NCBI RefSeq assembly: GCF_033439725.1
Contig: NW_026944386.1
Coordinates: 1,736,001-1,800,000, forward strand
Direction: 5' to 3'
Length of the DNA stretch: 64,000 bases
From: Neurospora tetraspora
Taxonomy: Eukaryota > Ascomycota > Sordariomycetes > Sordariales > Sordariaceae
Each line of letters starts with the position of its first letter. Within the stretch, counting starts at the first letter, position 1. The notes below the pieces were generated by a model, which was not told where the DNA came from, did not search any database, and worked only from the letters and a program-made list of their open reading frames with translations. A program made the translations under genes and the position numbers. Positions 34,830 through 46,580 of the stretch are shown here, piece by piece.

Positions 34830-36092
34830 CTACGGTAACCATTCGTCTTCAGTCTCTTCATCATAGCTCTCCTCATCTTCGTGGTCGGGCAATTCTGGGT
34901 CCTTTTCGTCCTTCTTGACTTCGTCAGGCTTGCGGCGTCCGGCTTTTTTTGTTCTTGCTCCTGAATGTCCTCGAAGAACGTTTTGACGTTGCAGGCTTGC
35001 CTCCAGGGATTTCACCCGTCTCATCAGAGCAGTAAACTCAGCTCGCGACGGTACTTCAGGCAGGAAGGGATCGCCTCCGGATAGTAGGGTTTCCACTGTA
35101 GAGCTTTCATTGATGGGCTATGTCAATCGATTGTACCAAAACTGATCAGGATGAGGGAAACCTAGGATGGATGCGCCACTTTGGTGGCCGGCGAACTTAC
35201 TTGGGCACCATCCCAACTTTAACAAGCTGTTGAAGATTGCGATACGCAGCGCATGTAGCTTTGAGCGTTTTCATCGCTCGCTCAGACGCAACCGTTCCGC
35301 TACGCTCAGCCTTCCAAGCCTGAAAGCTTTGGAGGACCAGCTCAGGGGAAGGATCGCAACGCCTCCTACACTTTTTACAATTCACGCATGTCCGCCGTTC
35401 ATGATTGATAATAGCAGGGCCATAACATACACTGTCCTTCCCACGCATAGTCTTGACGACACATAGAAAGCAAGGTGGATCGCGGACATGACTCTTTAGT
35501 TCGGTCTGTAACCAGGTAAGTTAGCTGCGATGTGGTCCAAGAGTGTGAGTTGCCATGACAGACTTACACCGTCCTTGTCATCGTCGTCGTCGTCGTCGTC
35601 GTCGTCGTCAATACCACCGTCCTCTGTTGGAGCAGGCGAGAGACTCTCGCTTGATGAGTGTCTCTTGAGTTCGGAAACAGCAGCAACAGGGGAGGAACTG
35701 TTGCGGACAGCAAATGACTGGCTTGTATGTGCATGGGAAGGAGTTCCATAACGACCTTTTTCATTATATGGACCTTCACCACCATTCACAACAGAAGGGC
35801 CAGCAGGAGTTGTAGGTCTGGGTGTATTCGTATGGGAGTTTGACGGAGATGAATGTGAGGAAGCAGCCCGGTCATTAGGCGCGGCGATGGGAGCTGGTAG
35901 GTGTGTACCGGGCAACTCGGGAACAACCTGAACATCTTGACCCTTAGGAATAGGCGATGGAGAAGAAGAGGGGATTTCCAAGACGACAACACCACGAGGC
36001 TCTTCCTTGATCGTTGGCGCCGTATATGTAGAGGCACCTTCATCTTCAGAAGACAGCCAAGGATTGTGTTCAGCCACATCGACCCAAGGCAT
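34830..36092 (-). CDS. Uncharacterised Cys-rich acidic protein
   Basis: Not a family I can name with confidence. Exon 1 (36092 to about 35570) starts MPWVDVAEHNPWLSSEDEG, is Ser/Pro-rich and ends in an 11-Asp run. A GTAAGT..TTACAG intron (about 35511-35567) leads in frame to exon 2 (about 35510-35210), with the cysteine cluster PPCFLCVVKTM, DSVCYGP, TCVNCKKCRRRC. A second intron starts near 35210 (GTAAGT). The frame downstream (34830-35096, with SRAEFTALMRRVKSLEASLQRQ and an acidic tail ending EDEWLP) looks like a coiled-coil C-terminus. The canonical acceptor at about 35112 does not join the frame; a less usual AAG acceptor at about 35105 does. The Cys spacing recalls short zinc-binding modules of unknown function found in Sordariales proteins (for example DUF3716), but this is only a resemblance. 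Exon edges are uncertain. Confidence 0.55.
35580..35609. repeat. (GTC)n microsatellite encoding poly-Asp
   Basis: Ten GTC units; on the minus strand they read GAC and encode the Asp run of the Cys-rich protein just before its first intron. Confidence 0.9.
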
Positions 36093-37111
36093 GATCGGCC
36101 GTTTTGGTGTTATCTCTTGTAGCAGTTGACATTTTCAGCGACGACGACTCGAGGTTTCACATCTCGCCGACCTTGAGTACGGGCAGTTCGCTAGGATTCG
36201 TGACATGACGTTAGCACAACGTTGATAGTGGATTGAGGCTTCCGTGAGGGGAACTTTTGGGGACCTGCACGTCAGCGCATTGTTGCCCTAGGCAGAGCCT
36301 AAGGGCGACCATTTACAAGCGTAGCAGCAGGTGCTTAATGCACCCCGCCCTTAACAATAACAGTACAGCTGGTGACGTCGACGCCCCTGGGCAGCATTCA
36401 ACATCTCGGAAGTTTTGTCAACATTAACATCATCGCACGCTGCCACAGCAACACAGCACCGACATTCATCTTATTGTATCAACCGACGACGATCACTCTC
36501 TAAAACCGTCAAAGAACCAAAAGCCACCAAAAGCCACCAAATCGTGGATCTGGATGAAACCGGACAGAAATAACGACTCTCAGACACGGAACTTCCCTAC
36601 AACATTCAAGCGAGCGCAGGGGCACGGACTGCGCAATCAAAAAGTCCGACGGGAGTCCGTTCACAATCATAATATCACACGCGGGGTAAAATCGAACGGC
36701 ACTTCCCATCTTCACCAACCTCGGCATCTTGACCCATGGGCGCCCAAGCTCCAGACTTCTCATCCCGCCTGCGCTTTGATAATGGATGATCAGGGGTTTA
36801 GGTTATCAACCGCGAAGAACAAACGGGTAAATCCACGGCAATTTCCGTCCTGTCGCGAAATGTTTCGGAGGGGCACAAGGGCTGGAAGGCCATCTGATGT
36901 TTGTTGGAGCTTTGACAGTCAGCACAGACGGGGGGAACAGCTGCTTCGCAATCAAAGACGGGAATGGTCGGGTTCAAAGAAGTGAAGCTGAAGCTGAGGC
37001 CTCCTGCTCATCCGATGATGATTTTAGAGTGGTGACAAGTCTGACAGATGTGATCGCCAATCGATAACACGGAAGAGAGACCGCATCCGATGACAGCGGA
37101 AAGAGGCCTGG

Positions 37112-37188
37112 CTGACTGACTGACTGACTGACTGACTGACAGCTTGAGTGAAACAAATCGGAGACAAACGACGACGACGACGACGACG
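37112..37188. repeat. (TGAC)n and (ACG)n microsatellites
   Basis: TGAC units run from 37112 to 37140 and ACG units from about 37168 to 37188, 28 bases apart. Non-coding in any supported gene. Confidence 0.9.
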
Positions 37189-37829
37189 GCCATCCCGGAA
37201 AGGCAAGACGACGGCCCGTGACAGACGGACGGGAACCAACAGTCATCGACGGGACGGAGACGGAATTCTGTCAAGGGAGAGGAATCTCAGTCTCTCACTC
37301 TCGGCGTGCAGTGTGGCTTGCTGCTTGGTTCCGCGCCGCGTCCGACCGAAAAAAAAGTGACAAGCAATAATCTATCTATCTCTCTTTCTCTTTCTCTTTG
37401 TTTGACGGAGAATTCCATGATCCTTCCAATATCAATTTGACTGGTAGGCAAGTTCCGTGTCTCTGCCGTCAGTCACAGTCATCACATGGGTGTTTATGCA
37501 TGCCTGTGATAGATTCCTGATGGATTTGGAAGGTGACAATGTGATCTCACGGCAGATCATTAATTGATCCGTTGATTGCGATTGATCATGGTTAATGACG
37601 TGACAAGAAGAAGGGTCGGTTGGAGGCTCAACTCTCTGCTGAGCTTCGATGTCCGGGACGGGTGAAGGACCCGATGTCCGATGTCCGATTTCTGGGGGGC
37701 TGTCCGAACGTCACCTCACTTGTGAACAGAGAGTGACGAAGGGAAAAAAACAACTGGGGTCATTCAAAACTGCGGGGTGCCATGCCACAGGATCGACAAA
37801 CTCCTCCGCCAGGTCTAAACCCAAGGAGG

Positions 37830-37858
37830 AAGGATTCTAGAAACCTGCTAGAATCCTT
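37830..37858. other. Perfect 11-bp hairpin with 7-base loop
   Basis: AAGGATTCTAG and CTAGAATCCTT are exact inverted copies around AAACCTG. No adjacent gene explains it, so a terminator role is not supported. Confidence 0.6.
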
Positions 37859-40800
37859 GGAAATATTGGGAATTCTTGACGAACAGTGGCTCAGTGGGCT
37901 TTTCTAGCTGCGCATCAATGCGGGAACGATGGATGGAAAGATAGGATGGAAGGCGAAAAAGAAAACGACAAGGCTTCCATGCATTGATGCCAAGTCCGTG
38001 TGCGATCATATATCATCCGATGTTTGATTTGTGGGTTGTCAGGAACTCCATGATTCCATCATCTCAAGTTCAAGGATGGGGAAGACTGACGATGATGATG
38101 TTATTGACCGAGAATTCGCGAACTCAACAGAAAAAATGGAGGGAAAAGGACACATGCTGATCCCCTCTGGCTTCGATACGAATGCTGATGACCATTGGCA
38201 AAGATGCCATCCCAGACGCAGTCATCTTTTTTTACCTTCAGCTGCCGTCTTCTGAGCCTCAAAACACCAATATCAACCTCAACACAACAATTCGCTACAG
38301 CTGAAGTAAGCCACTTCACGTTGTATCCAGGAAAGATTTTCTCCTCTTTCATCCCCGAACCGCCGCCGGAGCGACATCGGTCGGGCGACCGACAAATTGT
38401 TTACCGTCGCTCAACTTGCTCCTTGAGGCAGGTGGAACAATGTAGAGTACTACCTAACAAGCGCCTTGCCGCAGTCAAACATGAAAAAAAAAAAAAAAGG
38501 CGTCGTCGCCCGATCTCGGGGGTGTAGAATCTAGATGGATACAATGATGGTTGATGAGCCATTGAGGCAGGCGGCACAGCCAGCCACTGGACCTCTCTTT
38601 CTTCTGTCTGACTGACGACTTCCGGGAATTATTTCCCTATTTCCTTCCATCTTGATAACATAAGCGGGCATCATCCAACAAATATCGTAACATGGTTCGG
38701 AGTTCGGACGACGTGGCATTGTAGTGTAGTGTAGGTATGTAGCCTGTTGGTAGCGTGGCCTTGCGCCGCGCTGGCGCCAACCGTCCGCTCCCTAGTGGTT
38801 CCAGATTCCCAGATCTCATTCATCTGGGTCTACTATCTAAAAAAAAATGCCTCGTGGCAGATTGACTTTCCCGTCGGGTACGTTTGCAGTTGGCTGCAGT
38901 CAGCCAGTGAGTCTAGACTGCCCAGGCATGTTTGACTTTTTCAGTATTGAAATTAATATCACGGGCAAGCAAATCACCCGTTATACACTTCCATATAGCT
39001 TCCATCTCGTACGATACTTACGTACATACCTTACCTTCCAAGTACCGGTCGCCTCCTTCCTCCTCAGGAATCATCACCTCACCTTACTGTAGTGCTATAG
39101 TGTAGGTATATGCGTGCACTGCTGCGGTGACACACACACCACTCTCTTCCCCCCTCCCAAACCGCCTATCCTCAGCAGTGTATCACAGTGATACAGTAAC
39201 ACGACTTAACATACACTGCAGACGGAACAAGGAGACAAGCAACCACAACCTAGATTGGGCGTGATACCAGGTGTGTGTGCTGTGTGTGCATTGTTGTCCC
39301 ACGCAAGTGACTGGTGGTTGTTGCTCGCTTGAAGTGTTGTGCAATGAATGTGTGCCGTCTGTGTACATATGTATGTGTGTGACGGATGACAACCTAACCT
39401 ACGCTTGGGGAAGAATTACTTGTTGCGGATCTCCCGCTGTGTAACCCTCTCTGCTTCTCTCTTTGGCCCGGCCCCTCTTTTATGTACTCCTGTCTCCTGA
39501 ATGATGACACGACGGCAGAGGGGCGGGAAGTATGTAGAGTGGGAGAAAAACGTAAGATGGTTGAGAGCCGGTGGAAATTCTAGAAGACTGTCGGTTGCCG
39601 TTGCTGGCGTAGGTAGCATTGATGGTAATTGGTTGATTTAGGGTGTTGCTGTTGTTGTAGTGTACGATTTGAATTTCGCGAGGCGACCATCAAGGCGAGA
39701 CCTGGCACCTGGAACTGCAGAAACAGATCTCATCTCTCTCACCACACCACCTTATCGAGTCACTGCGAGTCACGATGATCATGATCCTGTCCTGATCCTG
39801 TCCCATTGGTATTGCACAACATCCAGATTGACGCCTGTCTGGTCTGAAGTCTCCCAACCATTCGTTTTTTTCTCTTCCACTCAGCTTGATTAATGTGTGT
39901 GCCTGATCTTGAGAGTCTTGACACAAACCTGTCTTGTCAATCCGCCCGTAGTACGCTGTATGTCGTAGATTGTTTTGGTCCATGGAGATAGATGGTCAAT
40001 GGCGGCGCTTACAACGGGGCTTCGGGAGTCGGGACTATTTTTCTTTGACGTGTTAACGTACGACGTAAAATTCGCCACCTCCTAATTTCTGGTATCGTGC
40101 CATCACGGCTATGAAAAAGTTTTCTTCGGCTGTACTAAGCGCCGAACAAGAGGAAAAACTTTTTGTTTGACGGTTTCCTTGACAGGTTGTGGCTTGATTC
40201 TTTTTCTGGTCTACTTCTCGGACGTAGCGAACTTTCAGCTCCGTTCAGGAACCAGTCTTGTGAGCGCTTGGCATGGACAGTTGGCGGTTCTTCTAGAAGG
40301 GCAACTTCTATAGCGCTGCTATAGCGCCATGCCTTCGCCCGCTGTAGGCGAAGTCGCGAAGCCCGCCGCCATGTAGTGTAGGGGTGACGGACTGTGGTTG
40401 CCGGAAGAAAAAAAATTTTCTTTGACTCTTTTTTTTTTTCTTCTTCTTTTCTTTCAACCATGTTGGCGATCCGTGGTCGGTTACATCCGGCTATGCTACC
40501 CCTTTACCAAGAAATGTTAACTTGCTAGTGTAGAGATAGCAAGAATGGAGTGAAGGACTTTTGTCTCGTTTTCGTTCTTTTCTCCATTCTTGGTGTGGAT
40601 TTCGATTCCAACACTATCTCTCGGCTGACGGCTCATGGGAATGTGGAAAAAGGCTAACGGTACGAGTTGATTGCCTGTTTCATGCAAGGCTCTCCGAGGT
40701 GTGAGCCGTGAGGAGGATAAGCGCGATAAGCAACTCCGAGGACTGCTCCGGTGTTTAGGGAAAGAAAGGGAGTTAACCGGCCCGACTGCCGACGCCGACG

Positions 40801-41430
40801 GGAGCGCGCGGTTAGCACAAGAAAGGAAACTTTGTTCTAGCTTCCTACCTTTGTGTAGCGGCTATTTTAGTGGAGGTGTAAAAAAGGAGAGACTGTCTGT
40901 TCAGTTCAAGCAGGCTCCAAACTCTCGGTGAGAACCGGACGCTTTGTTGAGGCTTGTCAAGGCTGGGCAAGGCTGGGCTGAATAGCCGATATCCGATGAT
41001 TTGACAGAGAGCCAGTTTCCGCTTTTTCTACATTGCCGCCGCGCGCGGAAAGCCCCAAAAAACATGGTTGGTGCCGAATAGCACCATCCACATGGTTCAG
41101 TCCCATGGCTTTGGTTCGTTAGAGGATAAGAGCAGAGAGCAGCAAACCGTGCAACTCTCGTCTGATGTCAACTCTCCCAGGGAGGGATGTGGGCTGTGGA
41201 GAATAGAGTTTTGGCGTCCGCCTGGCCTAGCGCCGAAAAAGATTGAAGATCCCGAGGAATCATGAGGTTTCGAATGTTGGCTGATGTGGTCCCTTTCTTC
41301 GTCGAAGCCCTGGAGCGATCATCGTTCCCGCGACACACGAACCGGGCAAAACCCTGAGATCTCGGCCAGTTCGGTATCGATTCTGTAGAAGACCAAAACT
41401 CGTTTCCGCCAGTTCGGGCAGGCGAGTTCA

Positions 41431-41874
41431 TCAGGGTCCTCCTCTCAGCTGACTCGTGAACTCGATCGTCGAACGCGGGCCCGCCATTCGCTTGGACCAT
41501 TCGTCAATGCGTCTCACGATATCGAGATTTGACTTTTTGACTTTGTGTCTGTAACGAAACACGAGGACAAAGTCATCTTTTTTAGAAAGACATTCGTCGG
41601 GTATTAGGTAAACACCACGGAGCATAACCGAGAAATGCACTATCATGACCGTTCTACCGGCCTCGAGCCGAAGGATGGATGGGGTGTTTCGGTTATGGAG
41701 GTGCCAAGACCAGCGGAGTCGAGGCTGAGGCACCACAAAACCCATCAACATCAGCAAGTGGAGATGCTCGACATGTAGCGAGGAGACGAAAGACCGGGCA
41801 TCGAAGATACAGATTTCACAGCTATACTGTAGTAATGAACGGCGACCAAAAGCCTCGACTTTGAATGTCAACAA
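41431..41874 (-). other. Unassigned 147-codon open frame
   Basis: The frame has no family I recognise, but its second half (LIPDECLSKKDDFVLVFRYRHKVKK then LDIVRRIDEW) has a natural-looking mix of residues. It may be a small gene, an exon, or a fragment of a decayed gene. No intron signals or neighbours support it strongly. Confidence 0.2.
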
Positions 41875-44753
41875 AAGAAATGGAAATTTACAGTTTGTGT
41901 TTACAGTTTCGGACGGGGAATCATCCTCGCCAACCTCGTGCTACACGAGGCAGCACACGATCGGAGTGGTGACACCTGGTTTCAATAACTCCTCACCTGA
42001 GGTACATGTGCATATCGCATTGTACCACAATACGTGGTGGCTGGCGAATGGGGAGACGGACAGAGACGAGGCAACAAGCGTGGCAAGTGGTATTTGGTAG
42101 CGACGTAACCATGTTTCCAAAGTGCTTCCAAGGGCCTTCCATCCTACTATTATTTGGTAGGTGTTCTCTGGGTATCACGGCCTCTGCATTCACCTTGCAG
42201 CAGCAGCAGCAGCCGGAACACGGCTTGTGATGGTGGTGACGAAGGTGGTCTTGTAGCGTCTTGGTAGCGCAATGCCCCTGGTCTGAGCAGACGGCGTCGC
42301 TTAGCTCTGGTTGGCGCGTCTTGGAGATTGACAGAGTGATGGTCAATTTGACAAAGGGAGCGACAGTCGGAACACTGCGGTGAGTTCACTGAGTAGTGCT
42401 AGTGTGACGCCAATCCAATTAGCATCGTTTTATCGCAAGTGGAGCGGTTGCGAAGGACCCCACCAATATGTATGCCAGTGGAGCCGGTGGAGTGGTCGTT
42501 AAGGCTCTCTGGTTGGTCAATATGGAAAAGGTCATACCGAAAAGAGAAGGCTTCTAGAAGGTTTCTACTTGGTCTCCGTTCACACTTGACCGCGTGCAGC
42601 CAGCCAGGCTGGTGAATGATGGCTGATGGGATGTGCCCTTTCACTTCTCACGGTGAACTGGGGAACCAATCCAATGCTGATGATCCAGTCTCCGCTCCAC
42701 TAGATTTAATACGACGCTGGCTAGCGGTTAGTCAGAGTGACAAGTCCGACAAACGGTTGCCTCGTGGTCAGCAACTTGCAACTCTCAAAAGGGTCAATCA
42801 GTCAAGCGAATCCACACTAAAAAAATGGGGAATTACGTGACGGCCGAAGACGGGGTAGACGGTGGAGATGGAGGCAGAGGAGGAGCCGTCCTTATCAGTG
42901 ACCATTTTCCACAGAGGACCCCAGACCCACAGACTCTGCAAAGAGCAATCATTCATTCAAGATGTCTCCATGTCCCCCAAGTAACTGTTCCAAAAGTCGC
43001 CCACCATGACGCCCATTGACGCCTCTTCAACCCGTAACCCTTCGACCAACCAGTCGAATCCCTTGACGGGAGGTGGCAGGGCTTTGCAGGGTTTTCGCAG
43101 GGGGGTTGCAGACTGGCAAGGGCGTGGTCAAAGGGTAGCCGAAGGATGGTGCGAGAAGCTGGTTTGGCTGAGGTGGGCAGATATTCCCCCAAGCAGCGAA
43201 TTGCAGAGACGACAGGGGTCGTGCCGCACCCACATCTCCAAGAAGCACGTCCAGGGTGCTGGTCACTCACTGGTCACTTGTGTTGCTGCCACTTGCTGGC
43301 CTCTTGCTAGTGGCCCGGCTCTTGGCTTGCCGACCACCTAGCAGAGGCCAAGAGGGTCCTCCCTTTTCTTGTGCATGTCCGTGGGTGTCGCTCACTGCAG
43401 AAGAGAGCCAAAGAGGCACAGGCCATTCAATGCAATCTCATTCAACGCAACTTCCTGAGATGTCCAAGCCGGATCTACCAATCTTGCTTGATCCAATCTC
43501 GGATTTATAGAAAAAGACGGAGAAAGAGCACGGCACTTTTTTGTTGCTGCCAGCTGACAGCAGCCTGTAGGCCCGTAAACAGAAGGGGAACCGCCCGACG
43601 CCGAACGGTCATCCCGCCGCCGCCTCGCACCAAAGCGCTGGGACCCGACCTGGCACTCCTGGGGCCGCCGCTTCTCGGGTGGCCCTTTGTTTGCCTGTCC
43701 TGTGAGGATGCCTGTGAGGACCCCTGTGAGACTGGAGAGGAAGCGCCTAGCGCCCCGTTTTTGCCATGGCGGGAACTTTTGGCTTAGGTTCCATTCTTCT
43801 GGGACCACCACCCACCAACACGAGACTCGGTCGTCATTCGTCCTTGGTCAACCACGGTTCCTGGCTGGCTTTCTTTGGTTTCCCTTTTTGTACAGACCAC
43901 ATCCCACCCTCCCTTTTTAAAAACAGTCTTCAATCCTTTCGCGCGCAACGACCTTGGCGGCGAACCGAAACCTTGGCTTCACTTCAACTTGTCTCGCAAA
44001 GCCGCATCATCGTCAACACCGTCTCAGTCACCTCACTGGATCGACTCCACCGACCGACCACTCACCGAACAGCGCACCTTTTCATTCCATCTGTCGCACC
44101 TTCCAGTCTTCTGCAATCTGCACCTGCACCTGCACCTTGCAACTGCAACCAACCACCACCAACACCAAGAACAACACCTTCTTTTCAGTCGCACTCATTT
44201 ATTAGTCGTTCGATTCGATTCTTCCCGATTGCGACACCATCTTTCAATACTTTCGATTCTAGACGTCATTTGGAAATCAGTTAAAAATCAACTTTGTGGG
44301 AGGATCATTTGGACGACGAAATTCATCGACGACAATCATCACCGACGACAATTATCACCACTACCGTCAACCGACAGGGACAGGGTTTTTACTAAGAAAG
44401 AATTGGGCGTCTGTTGTGTTGCCTAGCATCTCGTGTTGTTGGCTTAAACATACAGACACAAGAGACAGACAGGTTTACGATCCTGCTCCAGAACGAGTCG
44501 ACGACTTCGAGACCTGCCGCTTCCCGATCTGCAATTGGCTTACTAGGCCGGCAACGGAGCCAAAAGGTTACGTGCATTGTACGGGTGTCGGCCAACCGCG
44601 CACTCCAAAACATTGCACCCCTTGCACCTAGGCAAACGGCCTGTATATAACAGACCTGACGACCGAATGGAGTGACGACGCTTCCCGATATCTGGTCCTT
44701 TTCTGGCTGCACAAGAGCGACAAGTTGCTCTGCAAGTCCAACACTCGTGAAGG

Positions 44754-46580
44754 ATGCCACAAGCGCGGCTACGATCCTTGAGCATCAGCCCATCGCGCCC
44801 CAAGTCAGTAGCGCGATTCACGACCTCCCGCGCCTCCTCCGACTACGACAACTCCGACACCGATTCCACCATGGCCCAATCCAGACCTACCTCCATGGCG
44901 ATACCGCCACCCTCATTGCGAGACATTCTGTCCAACACCGCGCCCCCACCATATACCTTTGGCGCCTTCCTCGCCTTCCTGTCTCACAACCACTGTCTCG
45001 AGACGCTCGAGTTCACCCTCGGCGCTGACCAGTATCGCAAGGCGTATGACGAGATCATGCTCGGGAGATGCCGTCCCACACATGATGGCCTCCATCAGCT
45101 CCGACTTCTATGGGAGAAGCTCATGAATGCTTATATCCGGCCCAACAGCAGCCACGAGGTCAACCTTCCGGCTCACGTCCGCGACCGGCTTATGCAGCTC
45201 TCTTGCGCTGAGCAACCGCCGTGCCCCTCGGAGCTCGACCAAGCAGTGGCTTACACTTATGATCTCATGGATGGTTCGGTACTCGGACCTTTCCTCGAGT
45301 CACTAGCACCTAGCCCTGAGCCTTCTCCTGCCCCTACTCAGCCTACTCATTCTCACTCACACTCACATTCTCACTCCCACTCTCACTCTCACTCCCATTC
45401 CCGCTCGTACTGGAACAACCTGGTACACGATCCCCGACGCACACATGGTGGAGCCTCACCTCCTCCTCGCCATGATGGCCCGCACTCGAACCGATCATCA
45501 AAGGCCAGCGGCCTTCTTCCTCTGCACACTTTCGGGTGGCAGAGCGAGACCTCCAGCCGATCGGCTTCCTCATCAACTGTGGCCGACTCACCTATCGACG
45601 GCTTCACTGATGACAGCAGCTCAGGATATCCTTCTGGCAACGAGCCCATGACGCCACCCACCACACCGCCTAGCTCAGACTGGACCTTTGGCACCTCCCC
45701 CAGCGGTATCTCCAGGGCCATGCACACCAGCGGCTGGAAGAAGATGGGCGAAAAGCTTGGTTTGGGAAAGAAGAGCCGCAGCAAGCGCTCCCAGACCACT
45801 AGCGTCCCTTCTGCTGGATATGGGTACGAAATCGGTCTGCCTGATGCCAGACAGAGCACCAGCAACCCCTTATAGGGGTTACAGGTCATGCCAGCTCTTG
45901 ATGGAGCCCCCTCTTCCCCCTGCCTCTATCCTACCAACTCGGGCGAGTCTACCGACTCGGACGATTCCATGGTGGATGTAGCAGATGTCAAGTTGGAATC
46001 CCCTCTTCTGGGCCAATGGGAAGAGTCCAACCCCGGTCAGCATATTCCGTCGCCAATGGCCGGTAATGATCAAGATGCTGGCCACGAGGGGAGGCTTCAC
46101 AAGGATGGCATGGCCGCAAAAGGCTATACGCCATATATCAAGACGACGCCTGAAGGCGTCGTAAGGCGATTTACTCGCCCCAGAGTTAGAAGGGCAGCTT
46201 CGAGCAACCCCAGAGTCATCGGTGACAAGTCAGCGGCCACCAACAGGCCCGCTACCAGCAGCCCGCTTCGCACTGTCTCGGCCTCGAACCTCCGCTCCAA
46301 GTTCCTCGCTATTGATCACTCTCAGGATCAGTATCTCAAGCCTCCCACCGTGGATCCTTATGGCTGGGAAGCTGCCTACAGCGGCGGCGAGAAGCTGGAA
46401 GCCGATGGCGAGCAGATCTGCCTGGAGGACTTTGGATTGGACGAAGCTACTCTTGTCAAGCTGACCTACCGTAGTGCTGGCGGAGAGCGTCGCAATCTAT
46501 TCCACCGCATGTTCGCCCATGGTCCGAGGGCAGAGGGTGCTGCCACGGCAACCACCTGGTCTCTTGCGTCCAAGGCCTAA
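44754..46580 (+). CDS. RGS-domain regulator of G-protein signalling, interrupted by an in-frame TAG
   Basis: From an ATG at 44754, 373 codons run to a TAG at 45873-45875. The same frame then continues without a stop for 234 codons to TAA at 46578-46580. The first part holds an RGS domain at about residues 53-183: SLRDILSNTAPPPYTFGAF, LSHNHCLETLEF, LLWEKLMNAYI, a loop, and the helix around LDQAVAYTYDLMDGSVLGPFLES. RGS proteins speed GTP hydrolysis on G-alpha subunits at the plasma membrane; the short RgsA/Rgs2-type fungal proteins share this layout. A His-Ser dipeptide run (about 201-219) and Ser/Thr/Pro-rich regions follow. After the stop come a low-complexity region and EQICLEDFGLDEATLVKLTYRS. 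No good GTRNGT donor with a frame-keeping acceptor removes the TAG. Readthrough, a strain-specific nonsense change (CAG to TAG) or a sequence error are possible; otherwise the protein ends at residue 373. Confidence 0.78.
45343..45400. repeat. CACTC/CATTC repeat encoding His-Ser run
   Basis: Six-base units (CACTCN/CATTCN) repeated about nine times, coding a Ser-His dipeptide run in the RGS protein, downstream of the RGS domain. Confidence 0.85.

Larger units (their letters stand above)
36093..44753. other. 8.6-kb gene-poor interval
   Basis: No gene is supported with confidence. Contents: TGAC and ACG microsatellites (37112-37188), a perfect 11-bp hairpin (37830-37858), hairpins at about 40325-40345 and 40540-40592, and an unassigned 147-codon minus-strand frame (41431-41874). 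The last 850 bases (about 43900-44753) are C/T- and CA-rich and are probably the long leader and promoter of the RGS gene. Base composition is ordinary, so this is not a RIP island. Confidence 0.45.
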
